A program made the translations under genes and the position numbers. A DNA stretch of 64,000 nt from assembly GCA_016271365.2 (NCBI GenBank), contig CM057459.1:820257001-820321000 (forward strand). Direction: 5' to 3'. The stretch is from Neoceratodus forsteri (taxonomy: Eukaryota > Chordata > Ceratodontiformes > Ceratodontidae). Below the pieces are notes generated by a model. That model was given only the letters and a program-made list of their open reading frames with translations. It did not search any database and was not told where the DNA came from. Positions 34,561 through 45,935 of the stretch are shown here, one piece after another (position 1 is the stretch's first letter; each line of letters opens with the position of its first letter).

Positions 34561-35979
34561 TAGATATGCAGTGAAGTTTTACTTCTCTGGCAAATTTTCT
34601 GCGAAGTCACCAAATTCGCCTCTGTGGATCACCTGGCGAAGCTGACCCATTTAATGAAAAATTCACCATTTGTGACTTTGCCTTCCATTTGTTTGTTTTT
34701 TAAGTGCAAATTGCACTTAAAAACCCCCAAAGCAAAGCGAGTTAGAAATGGCAAATGTCAATCCCATTCCCTGGTGTCTAGTGGTCCCCACCACTGCTGA
34801 TCGCCAGCCCCAATGTACAAAATAAATAACTATTTTAATTAAATCCCTGGTGTTTAGTGGTCCCCCCCCCATTGATCGCTGACAGTCAATGAAAATTCCT
34901 GGTGTCTAGTGTGTGCCCCACCCGGCCAATTGCTGTAAAATATTAATTAAACCCCTGGTGTCTAGTGGCTTTCCCCCTGCCTCCACTGATCACTGTCTCC
35001 AATTTATAAATAAATTATGCTTTTCTATTAAATCGCTGGTGTCTGGTGGTCTCCCCCCTCACTGATCACCAGCCCCCAATGTAAATCCCTGGTGTCCAGT
35101 GGTGCCACCACCCCGCTGATTGATATAAGATAGTAATTGAATCCCTGGTGTGTAGTAGCCCCCCCATCGATTGCTGACCCCCAATATGAAAAAATCGTTA
35201 TACATCCATTAAATCGCTGCTGTCTAGTGGACTATTTGATGGGGTTGGCGACCGCGCTCTCCAATCTCCACCATGGCTGCCCATCCAACTGAGCTAGAAT
35301 AAATGAGCATGTACTTGCATGCTCATTCATTCTGGCTCAGTTGGGTGGTCAGCAGTGAATGAGAGTGGATGGCTGTGCTGGTCACCCTCTCAGGGTCTGG
35401 GTGGGGGGGCACTACCTGATGGGGTCAGGCGACCCCTAGATACCAGGGATTTACTTACTATTTTATGTTGATCAGCAATTGGCAGGGGACAACCACTAGA
35501 TACAAGGGATTTCCATTGGGGGCTGGCTATTGGTGGGGAGGGGACTACTAGGAACCAGGGATTCAATTACTATTTTACATTGATCAGGAATCAGCAGGGG
35601 GGTCAGTGGCAACCACTAGACACCAAGAATTTACACTAGGGGCTGGCAATCAGTTGGGGGGGGACACTAGACACTCGGGTTAAATGAAAAACATAATTTG
35701 TTTGTAAATTGGGGCTGGCAATAGTCTGGTAGGGGGGAACCACTGGACACCAGATATTTAAATAATATTTTACAGCAATCGGTGGGGGTGGAGTGCCCAT
35801 CAGACACCAGGGAACTTAATTTTTGCCATGAGGTGTGTAACTTCATGGGTGAAGTTCCACACTTTGCAGTCGATCTGTACTCTGCAAATTATGTGAATTT
35901 TGCAAATTGTGCTTCGTGAATTTCATGACATTCACAAATTAATTTGCGGAGCTAATTTTGTGGTCTTTCCCCATCTCTA
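34561..35979. mobile_element. Non-autonomous hAT element with inverted minisatellite arms
   Basis: It is flanked by an exact 8-bp duplication GACATAGC. The termini are TAGATATG (left) and, reading inward from the right, TAGAGATGGGG, close to the YAGRGATG TIRs of hAT transposons. The left arm (about 34770-35230) is a tandem series of ~75-bp units with CCCTGGTGTCTAGTGGTCCCC. The right arm (about 35405-35820) is the same unit in reverse complement (CACTAGACACCAGGG). A palindrome (arms about 35275-35311 and 35318-35353) marks the turn. There is no transposase frame. It is inserted in L1-like ORF2. Confidence 0.85.
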
Positions 35980-35987
35980 GACATAGC
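35980..35987. repeat. 8-bp target site duplication, right (GACATAGC)
   Basis: Exact repeat of 34553-34560, flanking the non-autonomous hAT element. Confidence 0.8.
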
Positions 35988-36240
35988 ACGATTTACTCTT
36001 ACACACCACAGCCAGCATGGATCCAACTCTGGGTGGAGATGAAACTTGGAGGGGATGCACATTGGTGGGGTGGGGGGATTTACTATTCCAGCTCTGAGGG
36101 CAACACAACTCGGGGGAAGCAACTCGAGGGGTTGGGGGTTTACTATTTCAACTACAGGGTGGGGATGCAACTGAGGTGGGTGCAAGTCTGGGTGGAACAT
36201 TAACTATTCTAACTTGGGAGGATGCAAATCAAGAGGGGGC
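35988..36240. repeat. Short minisatellite, ~61-bp period
   Basis: A motif TTtACTATTcyAaCT followed by G-rich GGGGATGCAA-type sequence recurs about three times (starts near 36079, 36140 and 36200). Reading frames on both strands across it are repeat translations. Confidence 0.6.
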
Positions 36241-36640
36241 AGCCGGTGTGACAGATAAAAAAAGGACCTCCCTGAACCGAACCCAGGTCTGTTGGATGTA
36301 GCAAGCCCATTCACAGGCTGTCACCTGAAACTCTAGGCTACACTGCCAGCACAAGTAGGCTGCACACACTACTGAACTTCAGCTAGTCAGCATGCGTAGA
36401 AACAGCTACGTGACCAGTGATACAACATCCCCACTGTTAACTCCATGTAGCTGTTTTCAATCATGCTATTTATGTCACTGCACATTTCACTTCGTTAACA
36501 TTTCAGCATGATTTTGACAATATTCTGGCTTCAGTTGAAGCAGGTATGGCTTCTCGTAGTTCTTTCTCTTTTTTCACAAGCTCTGTCTCAAGTTGTTTCT
36601 CGTGCTCCTCCCTTTTCCTGCATCTCGCAGCAGCATATCC
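36241..36640. other. Unassigned insertion in the L1-like element
   Basis: The sequence at 36270-36300 has, on the minus strand, a GGGTTCGGTTCAGG box resembling a tRNA B-box, so a tRNA-derived SINE is possible. I cannot find a matching A-box at the right distance. From about 36500 on, L1-like linker coding returns (minus strand, EKQLETELVKKEKELREAI). Confidence 0.3.
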
Positions 36641-37530
36641 CATAATGCATCCTCATATAAATGCTTTAAAGGCTTCCCATAATGGTGGTGTCCCCTGTAT
36701 CATTTAACTCAAAATAGGTACATGCCTATGCTCAAGGCAATAGGGAAAAATCTTAATCTTGAAGTAGAAATGGGAAAAGTGCCAGAATGTGGATTTGAGT
36801 GAGTTTGGGCCCCAGATGACTGTAAGCACCATGGGTTCATTGTCAGATGGATACTGAGGAGTTACGCAGGAATCATGCACCATTTGGCAGGATGACGGGA
36901 GGTAAGGAAAACATCAATATGGCTGGAGGTAGAGTGGGGCACTGAGAAGCAGGAGTAGTCCATGGTGCTGAGGTGTTGTTGACACCACATATCTGTCAAC
37001 GAAAACAAAGACACTATATCTTGCACTGCTGCAAGAGCCTTCACATGCATCTCTGGGATCCCAGAATTCCTAGCCATGTAGGCATCTAGGATTAAGTTAA
37101 ATTTCCCCTCCTAGAAATAGGGGGGTTGCAAGTGGAGCATGGCCCAGTTGAGAATGACAAAGTGTATTAAATAAGTCTGGTTCATCCTGGTTACTACGAT
37201 AGACATTTGCTATGATCATGGATCCCTCAGGGATGCAGAACCTTGTAGTGACCCACCTTCCAATTGCAACCATTTTTGAGGCCTTGAGATACCAGGGAAG
37301 CATTTTATGGAACAGAACAGAAACCCCAGATCTAGAGGAGGGAGCACAACTGTACATTTTCAAGTCTACCCATTCCCTTCAGTTTTAATGATTCTTCCAA
37401 GTAGCGCTTGGTTTCCTGCAATAGAGCCACTTTAGTTTTCAGATTTTTAAGTCTGTCTGCATATGTTTTCACTTAACGGGGGAATTCAAACTTTGAACAT
37501 TCTATGAGGTATACATTAGTGAAATTATTA
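36641..37530 (-). mobile_element. L1-like LINE ORF2, endonuclease part
   Basis: The minus strand shows the APE-type endonuclease of L1 ORF2. It starts near 37510 with NVQSLNSPVK (usual NVNGLN). Next come KTKVALLQETKRYLEE (QET with the catalytic Glu) and SRSGVSVLFHKMLPW near 37330-37285. MIIANVYRSNQDEPDLFN follows near 37220-37165, with PLFLGGEI near 37120-37097 (usual GGDFN, Asp lost). SDNEPMVLTVIWGP near 36860-36815 corresponds to the SDH region with the His changed. Frameshifts join the pieces. With ORF1 at 40750-42022 and RT at 31.4-34.5 kb it makes one long element in minus orientation. Confidence 0.8.
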
Positions 37531-38074
37531 TGTGGTTAATTAAGGTGAGGTATTGTTATGGAACTGATCTGTTAGATTGACCTGTGACCAGAGGCCATGT
37601 TCCTTTTGATTGGGCCTCCTAAGTCCACCTTGTGTGAGCAATCCCTTCCTAATCAGCCTTTCCTGTGACATAGTATGTGTACAGTGTAAATCTTGTTCAG
37701 TAATGACACATAAAAACAGTGAAAACACAACATGAAAAACAGCTAGAGGGAACATTGATAACGGGTAGCTGAACATCTTCAAAAAGGAATACTGAAACTC
37801 CCTGATCCTTGAAGGCTTTGACCAGCAAAGACCCCAAAGCCTAGGATCAGACAGTTGGGGGAAGGGGCTAAGAACACTGCTAGACTAGCATTAAGGTTGT
37901 AAGCAGCCAGTATAAACTCCAAAGACTTCCACACCCTTGGGGAATCATCAAAAATGACAACAACAGGTGTAATGCAGTTCTAAACTGTAGCAATATAATC
38001 TGCCAAAGCATGGTGGGACAGCTCCTTGACATCAGATAGTGGGGTACCTTTTTTTTTTTTAGCTCTCAATCTCT
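37531..38074. other. Presumed inter-ORF sequence of the L1-like element
   Basis: No clear reading frame. It lies between the endonuclease start and an inserted L2-like tail. A T-run is present at 38048-38060. Confidence 0.35.
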
Positions 38075-38290
38075 GTTGCTCCTGCAAGGCAAGGCAAGGC
38101 AACTTTATTTGTATGGCGCCCATTCCCGGAGGCTCTGGGTGCCTCACAGAACAATAAAATGAACATTGAATACATAAATATAAAATAGCATAAATACAGA
38201 ATTAACACTTAAAACAGATATAAACTAATAAATAGGGACTAGAACAGCATCATACAATTCAGAAATCATTAAAAGCCAGGCCAAAAAGGT
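38075..38290 (-). mobile_element. L2-like LINE 3' tail
   Basis: On the minus strand the sequence ends ..GGCGCCATACAAATAAAGTTGCCTTGCCTTGCC. This is the classical 3' end of fish/amphibian L2-type LINEs, with a pentanucleotide TTGCC tail (about 38083-38102 on the plus strand). Only about 200 bp of 3' UTR remains. Confidence 0.6.
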
Positions 38291-40745
38291 GTGCCTTAAA
38301 GGGGCCAGGCATTCACCAACCACTGATGTCCCCACGCTGGCCCTCTCTCTCTCTCAAGGGAGCCCACAGTCATGTCCCCCCAATGTCCACAAGCCGATGC
38401 CGACCTATACCCCCAGGGCTCCCCCCATGGGGCCAGAGGAGTACCCCAACAACAGCCAAAGATCGGATCCAGTGTTGCCAGCGCAATGGCTATTCGGGGG
38501 TGGGACCTATGAGGCACCCTCTCTGTCATCCACGGGAGCAACTATTTTTCTTCTCCTGATATATTCCACTCAGAGGTGGAGCATGCAGTGACACAAGTGG
38601 TGGCAGTGCACATGCTTCCATGTGCACTCCACCAGGCATCTGCCCCATCTCTGTCCATGTTGGCAGTGTTAGTGTGCTGCCCCCAGCCTCCACTAGGGGC
38701 CAGGCATTCATCAACCACTGATGTCCCCATTCCCCAGAGAAAGACAGCAGTCCCAGGGTCACTTGATCCTTCTCCTCCCCTGCCAACCCCCAGTGGCTCA
38801 TGCTCATTCCCATACAGGGGTTGCTGGTGTGGTGCGAGGTGTGGCAACCAGCACCTCAACCCACAGTGCCACTGGGCCAGCTGACAGCTGGGTACCATTT
38901 AAGGGTTGCAAGGTGAGGGAGGAGGGGTAAGGTAGGATGGAGCTAGAGGAGTATGAAGAGGGGGGTTATGGAGGCAGTGACACATAGCATAAGAATGGCT
39001 CCAGAGGATGATGCATATCAGTTCCTCCTCTCCATGTTTACTTTGTGCATAGTCCAGAAGTAGCTAAGCAGTCATTAAAGTCCGGTGGGGTCTGATATTA
39101 ATAGAGAGGGTAGCAAAGCATTTTGTCCATGTCAGAGCCAGGTAGCATCTTGCTGGAATGCCCCTTATTTCCCTGGCCAACTGGCTAACCCCAAAAGCAA
39201 GCCTTCCAATGACAGGAAGGAAGCTACCTTATTGCGTAAGGCAGGAACACATGAACAGTGACTCCCAGTAAATTCATCACATTACCAAGACCATCTCTCC
39301 ACACTTACCAGCCTGACTGGACAAAAATTCCACTGAAGATATCCCTGCCATGCAGGGCAGCTCAGCTTCGGTGGGACAATATACCCATGAATTGTACCTG
39401 GATGTTGGATCAGGTGAATACTGAGCAACCAGCTATGAGGGGAGATGCAGAGGGAAAAACCAGTGCAAGAGGGGGAGTTCAGCATCGTCACAGAGTAGAT
39501 GGCTGGACAGACTGGTGCACAAGCTTATAGGGTAAGAGAAGGGAGTAGGGGAGAGGGAAAGAGGAGTAGTGGGAGACACAGAGGAAGAGGGGTAATGTCT
39601 GAGTGTTAGCTATTGTGCCCTCATGGTCCCCCGACTGAGCCGCCCCACCTCCCTCAAGTATGCCCCCTACAGAGAAGAGAGGAAGTAAGATGCGAGTAGT
39701 GGGTAACAAGTGTGTGAAAGGGAGAGTGACCATGTTAGTTATACAATGCCTCTGCACCCCACAGCTGGTATATATTGAATTCACATTTTGGACAGATTTG
39801 AGCCTATGGAACGCAGTACATTGAACCATTTTCCCTGAAAAGAAGAACAGTAAAACAGCAATAAACTTTAACAGCAGCCAATTTGGTCTACATGAGTGGA
39901 TTGAGTCCCAGACAGGAATAATAGCATACAAAAGGAAATCATTGGCAGGTTGGGCACGAGATTCTATGTGCCATTCTTCCAATCTGTGAAGAGTTCAAAA
40001 ACAGCCAGTCTCAGGATAAGGAGATGGCCACCACTCTCTAGGTATCTGTCTGACCTAGCAAACTTAAAGGGACATATTAGGATAGAGAGCAGCACAAAAG
40101 AACAGCAGCTGCCTTTCAATGTCATTGAATAAGGTCTGACCCACCACCGTTCAGACCAACCTCCTGCCCCTTCCAACTATGTCACAGATGCAGCTCCAGG
40201 ACGGGAGGTTCCTCTGACCTACAACATTAGTTGAAGTATGTCAAGACATGACATTCCCTTGATGCAAGTGCAGCCAACCTCACCTTGACTGAAGCAACAG
40301 CAAGTTTGTGTTGGCAGATCGAACAGTTTCAGAAATGGTGGTTGGAGTTTAGCTTGAGTAGGAACAGGCAGGGCTGTGGAAGAGACATTCTGCATAGTCT
40401 GGAAATGGCGGCTTTACTACAGAGATGAGGTTATGAAGACATACACATCCAAATGTGGCTTTCCCTAAAGAAGTAAAAACAAAGTGGTCAAGAACCTGCA
40501 CAAAAGGAAAAGTCAGGGCTCTAGTGGGAAAAGTTCATGATGGGCAGACTGATGTAACCATCCCAGGCACTTCCTGCTCCATGATCACCAGCCCCATGCT
40601 CAAGCACCATCAGTAGGAGATCACAATGGGGCATGGTCTAGGTAGGTGGAACAAGGGGTGCATCTGGGGAGCTGATCATCTAGAGGGGAGTAGCCAACTC
40701 AACAAAGCATGATAAAACATATTTGACCCAAAAAGCTCAGTACTT
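38291..40745. other. Unassigned GC-richer stretch with a direct repeat
   Basis: Several overlapping frames of 80-118 codons on both strands (38296-38898) come from GC-rich sequence and do not resemble proteins. A segment beginning GGCCAGGCATTCAYCAACCA is present at about 38300 and again at about 38697, roughly 397 bp apart, so part of this region is duplicated. A minus-strand frame of 164 codons (39982-39488) is not recognisable. It is probably the inter-ORF or inserted part of the L1-like element. Confidence 0.4.
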
Positions 40746-40749
40746 AACA

Positions 40750-42022
40750 TCTTCACCCAGGTTTCTTCTGTGGGGATATTGGGATATAGGGGCTGCAGGT
40801 GTCAAGGTCTGCTGAGGCTAGGCTGGGTATGGGTGGAGTAACTGCCTGGTCTGCCCAGGACCTAGTATCAGGCATGGTTGTGGGTGTCAGGGTGGGAGGC
40901 CAGGTCAAGCACTGTGAGCTGGTTGGCTGTGGGGCCACACATTCACTGTTGGCCAATGAGGATTTCACCTGCGAGATTGGGTCAAACATGTTCTTCATGG
41001 GCAATGGAGTCTTGGCTGTTGGAGTGCTGGAGGAGCTGGAGAAGGTGGGCGATCCATGACATCAACTCCAGAATATGCTTCTGACACCCTTTGTGCCAAA
41101 ACACACAACAGTTTTATATATTTTAAGCCCACTGCCTCAGCACTATTGGGCCCACTGGGAGTCCTCTTCTGGGGTTAGTGGGAGAACACCCTTATAGTTG
41201 GTGCCTTCAGGGATGAGGTATCCTTTGAAGTGGGCAGGGGCCATCTGGCTGCTTGGTCGATTGGTAAAGCAAGGAACTTATAGTCAGGCCATTGCCATGC
41301 ATTGACATTTTCCACAGCCTCAGGTGATTTGAACTGGCAGACAGACACATTTAATGTTACATGCAACTGGGCTGGGTACCTTATTGCAGTCTTGACATCT
41401 AGATGATTTAACTTCCAATTAAACCCTGCATAGGACCTGCAGCAGTGAAAGAGCTCTGTAGAGAAATCTTGTTAGGAAGATATCAGGTGGCTTTCCTATC
41501 CAAGTGACCCCCCCCCCATCATAATAGTCTGAGGATATTGTTTTTTTTTACTAAATATTGGAGAATTTTCAACAAGATGGGTCAAGGGCTATTCTCTGGT
41601 TTGTGTTGAGAGGCTATAGACCTATGTGCCTTCTTGATTTCTGGGGAGGGAGCTGTTAGGTGCATTCAGTACAGTTGGTATAAGTGTTGCAGGAAAGGAA
41701 TCATTTCACTGCTCTTGGCCCCTTATGATAAGCCTACCAGCCTGAAGTTGTTGTTTCTGCCCCAGTTTTTGATGTCATCTGCCACTGAAAGAAGGTATCT
41801 GATGGCCCTATCCTACTCACAAGGGTGGCCATGAATGACTCCTTCTTCCCCCTCCAGCTAGGTGATTTGGTGTTCTGTGTCCTTCCCTCTCTGTCCAAGT
41901 GCCACCATGTCATTGTTTGTTTATGTTGCTAAGATGTCTAAGTCTGCTGTGTCCTGTAGAATCCTGTGCAGCAGGAGAGTACTATTCTCCAGGAATAAAG
42001 GAGCCATTTGAGAAGTCGCCAT
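40750..42022 (-). pseudogene. L1-like ORF1 remnant
   Basis: On the minus strand a possible start MATSQMAPLFLEN lies at 42022. The central block LLSVADDIKNWGRNNNFRLVGL follows near 41790-41725 and corresponds to L1 ORF1 ..DDLENRSRRNNIRI.G.. at the coiled-coil/RRM border. IKKAHRS follows near 41640 (usual IERAHR). The C-terminal part 41366-40753 contains WPDYKFLALPIDQAARWPL, which I read as the C-terminal domain's FPDLS.....R. ORF1p is the RNA-binding chaperone of L1. Many stops; dead. Confidence 0.6.
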
Positions 42023-42560
42023 TGTGCCCACTCTTTGCGTGTTAAAGTCCTGACAGTCTGACTTTCACCATGCATTTGGCACTTTCACTTTTCAGTGGCA
42101 AGAGGGAAGTACAATACAAAACAATAAAGATGGACTGCCATCTTTCAGTTAGCTCAGAGATGAAACAAAGGATATCAGCTGATCTAGCACAATGCGGGTT
42201 GTCTTGTCCAGTCATGTAGAACAGTCATTGTCTTCAGTATTGGATTGATGTCAGTCAATTTTCCGGCAAGTAAAGCATCTACTCAGATTAAGCTACCATC
42301 TTGCCGATGACTAGTCATACACCCCCTCCCACTTCATGCAGTTGTGATTGAGCACAATTATTGGTGGTAGTATAACTTGAATATGGTGAGGTCTAACTCT
42401 TGCTGATGTGTTAAGAACATTTCTACAAGCAACAAAAGACCTGATTGATGATTTTTCTGCTTTGAGACATACTATGACCATGATTCACATCCTGTTGTGC
42501 TGGATGGAAGCATTGCACTAGAAAACAAGCATTTGTCAATGCCGAATGTTGTCGCACTGG
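42023..42560. other. Presumed 5' region of the L1-like element
   Basis: No frames or repeats stand out. The element's 5' end is somewhere before the satellite at 42570. Confidence 0.3.
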
Positions 42561-42569
42561 CATTGACTT

Positions 42570-43900
42570 TGGTAGTGCAGTGCGGAAACACATTTTGGGC
42601 AGGATGTGAAAAATGGCAGCTGTACTGTTCATAAGGAGGTGCAAAAAAATGCCAGTGTTGAAAATGTGGCATGTAAATACTGCAAATTTGCGAAGTTACA
42701 AGGGTGCGTGGAAAATGCGCAATGCACTCTTGTAACACAGTCATTTTATGGACTTTCGGCACCAAATTTTCAACATAGGCATTTTAGCACCTCTGCTCAT
42801 GTACAGTGTCACTGTCATTTCCTCAAACTGTCCCAAAAAGTGATTTCACACAGCGACTGCGCTATTCTGTGCCGGACATGCGAAAACACATTTCGGGCAG
42901 GATATGTAAAATGACAGCTGTACTGTTCATCAAGAGGTGTGGAAAAATGTCAATGGTGAAAATCCTGAGTGAAAATATTACAAATGCACGTTATGAGCGT
43001 GCGTGCAAACTGCACAACGCACACTTGTAACACAGTCATTTAATGGAGTATCGTCACCAAATTTTAAACATAGGCATTTAAAGACCTCTGTTCATGAACA
43101 GTGTCACTGTCATTTTTGTAATCTGCCCTGAACACTGATTTCCCAGTGACCGCGCTATTGTGCGCCGGAAGTGCGGAAACACATTTTGACCAGGATATGA
43201 AAAATGACAGCTATACAGTTCACAAGGAGGTGTAGAAAAATGACAATGCTGAAAATTTGGTGTGAAAATATTGTGAATTCGTGATTACAAGCATGCGTAG
43301 GGTGCATAGCACATTACATTAACACAGTCATTTTATGGAGTATCGTCACCAAATTTTCAACATAGGCATTTTAGGACCTCTGCTCATGAATAGTGTCACT
43401 GTCATTTTCATAATCTGCCCCAAACACTGATTTCCCATAGCAACTGTGCTATTGTGCGCCAGAAGTGCGGAAACACATTTCGGCCAAGATGTGAAAAATG
43501 ACAGCTGTACCGTTCACAAGGAGGTGTAGAAAAATGCCAAATGCTGAAAATCTGGTGTGAAAATATTGTGAATTCGCGAAGTTACGAGCGTGAGTAGCAA
43601 CTGCACAATGCACGCTCGTAAAACAGCCATTTTTTGGTTTTCTTCCACCAGATTTGCAAAATAGGCTTTTTGAGAGCCCACCTCATGAACACTGCCACTG
43701 TCCTTGCATTAATCAGTCCGAAAGGTGATTCCATGCAGTGACTGCGAAATCACCTTTCGTGACCGATTAACGCCATACCAGTGACAGAATTCATGAGGAG
43801 GGGTCCCAAAAACCCTATGTTAAAAATGTGGTGCAAACATTCCAAAAAATGCCTGAGATATGCATCAAAGTTGAAAAACCCTATTTATTCCATAATACAG
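42570..43900. repeat. Satellite-like tandem array, ~295-bp period, ~4.5 units
   Basis: The word CACAGTCATTTTATGGA recurs at 42736, 43031, 43323 and (diverged) 43622, so the periods are 295, 292 and 299 bp. Other words keep the same spacing: GCGGAAACACATTTYGGSCAGGATRTG, GACAGCTGTACTGTTCA and AAGAGGTGTGGAAAAATG. Units are clearly diverged. No frame is conserved between them. The array ends in a decayed unit near 43900. Confidence 0.88.
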
Positions 43901-44107
43901 CTTACTGGCATTTCCTCAGTTTGTGATCGACCTTGAAGAGTGCAGACATGTTTCTGGTCCACCGAAGATCATCACGCTGGGTTCTGGAGGTAAGTATGGG
44001 GTGAGGGGGGGTGGTGGGAGGCAGGGTGCACAGTGGGAGGGTGCGGGTGGTAGGGACACTACGAGGGACCATTTTCTGTTTACAGATTTTTTTGAGGGGG
44101 TACAGTA

Positions 44108-44362
44108 GCCGATGGGGGATTGGGCACCCCCGTCGGCATACTGGGAGTGGGGGACAGATGCCGATGGGGATTGGGCACTCCCATCAGCAAACAATGAAAG
44201 TGGGGGAGTGCATGAGCCGAGGGGGATTGGGCACCCCCTTGGCAACCAAAAAAGAAGAGGGGGGACACATTATGCAGACAGGGAGTGAGCTCCCCCGTTG
44301 GCACATACAAGAGGTGCAGGATAAGCCAACCTGGGGATTGGGCACCCCTGAAGTCGGCAGTT
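44108..44362. repeat. Minisatellite with self-complementary units (51-58 bp, 5 copies)
   Basis: Units start at about 44108, 44160, 44216, 44274 and 44325. Each begins with a near-palindrome of the form GCCGATGGGGGATTGGGCAC followed by its partner CCCCGTCGGC, so every unit can fold into its own hairpin with an ATTGGGCA loop. The spacers between palindromes are G-rich and variable. Pairing bases seem partly co-varied between units. Confidence 0.75.
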
Positions 44363-44629
44363 TAGCTGCCACTATGCCAACATGTTCGATGCTGGGCAAG
44401 CACGTAGGAAGGTCCGTCACATGTGATGAGCTTTGCTCGCATTGCAGCAGACCTTTCCTTAGATGTGCTCGCCCGGGTGGTGTGGCGCCGACATGCAGGC
44501 TGATTGGGGAATGAGGGACGCACCTACTGGTGCGTGCCCTGCATTTGCCCAACAGTGACTGCACCTCCAAATCTCCACTACCACTAGAAGTTGGCTGCGC
44601 AAGCACACCAACATAAAACAGATATCCAT

Positions 44630-45071
44630 TAAGAAGCTTCATAAGTGTTTTGACAGAGTCTTTGAAGACATAAAGTGTGTTCTTGCAGCAATTTTAGATT
44701 CTTGTATGAAAATTTCTATTCTACCAAGGGAGATTGCAGGAACTTAAATAAAAAAAAAAACTTAGTAAGGAAGGTTATGTTAAAGGCACTGTGCCTGATT
44801 TAAATAACATGGGAAATAAGCTTCATAGTAATCAGTCTGACTCTGAAGAAAATGATCAAAGTGATGGCACTGAATTTGGCAGTGCACAAGCAGGTGGTGA
44901 TACCACTATAACTTCAACAACACTATGATCTGGGTGTGATATGGGAGCTCACATCTGTCTTTTAGAAGACCCAGACTCAGATAAGGATTCCATCTTTAGG
45001 CATACTATTAGTGCACAGAATATAATGATTATTTATTTGGAGAACAAAAACAACACTTGAAATCAAATCCT
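44630..45071 (+). pseudogene. hAT transposase pseudogene, part 3
   Basis: The plus frame begins HKCFDRVFEDIKCVLAAILDSCMKISIL at 44639-44722. The LAA.LDPR.K block is a standard hAT segment before the C-terminal dimerisation domain; here DPR reads DSC. Acidic Ser-rich sequence follows (44830-44900), then text broken by stops up to the MITE at 45072. It is collinear with parts 1 and 2 and continues at 45721 past the MITE. Confidence 0.62.
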
Positions 45072-45724
45072 TTAAAGGGACACTGTCAGTTACTAGCATG
45101 GCCTCCCAACGCTCTGGTGCATTCACTTGTTAACATGGCACTGGAGCTCAGCAAAACTTATGCGCAGACTGAGTTTACAAATTTTAAACAATAGTAGGTA
45201 CACATTGTGTTTGCTAACAGGCACTGAGCCGAGCACAGAAAAGTATTTCTTGCTGAAAACCTAGTACTGTAACCTGGTTAAATTAATGTATGAAATGTGA
45301 AGCCATGACTCTGAGCTTATGCGCATGCCCGGAGTCATAACTTCACATTTTCAAATGAATTAACATTGACAATAACCAAGTTACAGCACTCAATTTTTAG
45401 CAAGATTTTTTTGTTCTGCACTCAGCTCAATGTCTGTTAGCAAACACAATGTTTATCTTATATTGTTTAAAATTTATAAACTCAGTCTATGCATGAGTTT
45501 TCTGCACTCCAGTGCCATGTTGACAAGTGAATGCACCCGAGGACTGGGTGGCTGCACTAAGAGTGGGTCACCTGAATTAGAGGATAATGAAAAAAATATA
45601 TGAAGTTGGGAATAACATGAAAATTGGGGGGCATAGTTCACTACCATAGCCTGAAAGATGGCTACAGGGATATATTTCCCCTTGGAAGTCAGACTTCAGT
45701 AAACAGCTGACAATGTCCCTTTCA
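45072..45724. mobile_element. Kolobok/T2-like MITE, copy 1
   Basis: The left end is TTAA followed by AGGGACACTGTCAG (45072-45089). The right end is CTGACAATGTCCCT followed by TTCA (45707-45724), a decayed TTAA. TTAA target sites with TTAAAGGG-type ends are known from T2/Kolobok MITEs of frogs. No coding capacity. It interrupts the hAT transposase just before the dimerisation domain. Confidence 0.75.
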
Positions 45725-45935
45725 ATACTGGATGACAAAAAAAGACTGTGTTCTTTGTTTACTCATATAGCTGTAAAGTATTTGGGCTATCCTCCTATAA
45801 GTGTGCTGCCTAAAGGAATATTTATCACTCCAAATGATATAGTAGTAGCACACATTTCCAGCCTTAAACCAGAATGAGTGAAAATATTTTCCTGAAAGTA
45901 AATCTCCTATTTATGGGTTATGATTATGCATGAAA
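45721..45935 (+). pseudogene. hAT transposase pseudogene, part 4: dimerisation domain
   Basis: The plus strand reads FNTG at 45723, then AVKYLGYPPISVLPKGIFITPNDIVVAHISSLKPE at 45772-45876, followed past a stop by FLKVNLL in a shifted frame. This is the hAT C-terminal dimerisation (hATC) pattern: LA.+YL.IPATSVPSER.FS.AG.IV...RS.L.PENV..L.FL..NL. The conserved Ser-Glu-Arg is lost (LPKG). This is the end of the transposase. Confidence 0.75.

Noticed and set aside
38289..38930. Overlapping 80-118-codon frames on both strands
   Set aside because: GC-rich DNA with a duplicated segment; peptides are low in hydrophobic pattern and match nothing. Open frames here are expected by chance.
42570..43900. 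CRISPR-like array
   Set aside because: The period is ~295 bp and the whole unit is repeated, with no short repeats and unique spacers; the DNA is eukaryotic.
43916..44642. Pro/Ser-rich minus frames and a 167-codon plus frame
   Set aside because: They run through the palindromic minisatellite; apparent repeats in the peptide are the DNA repeat.
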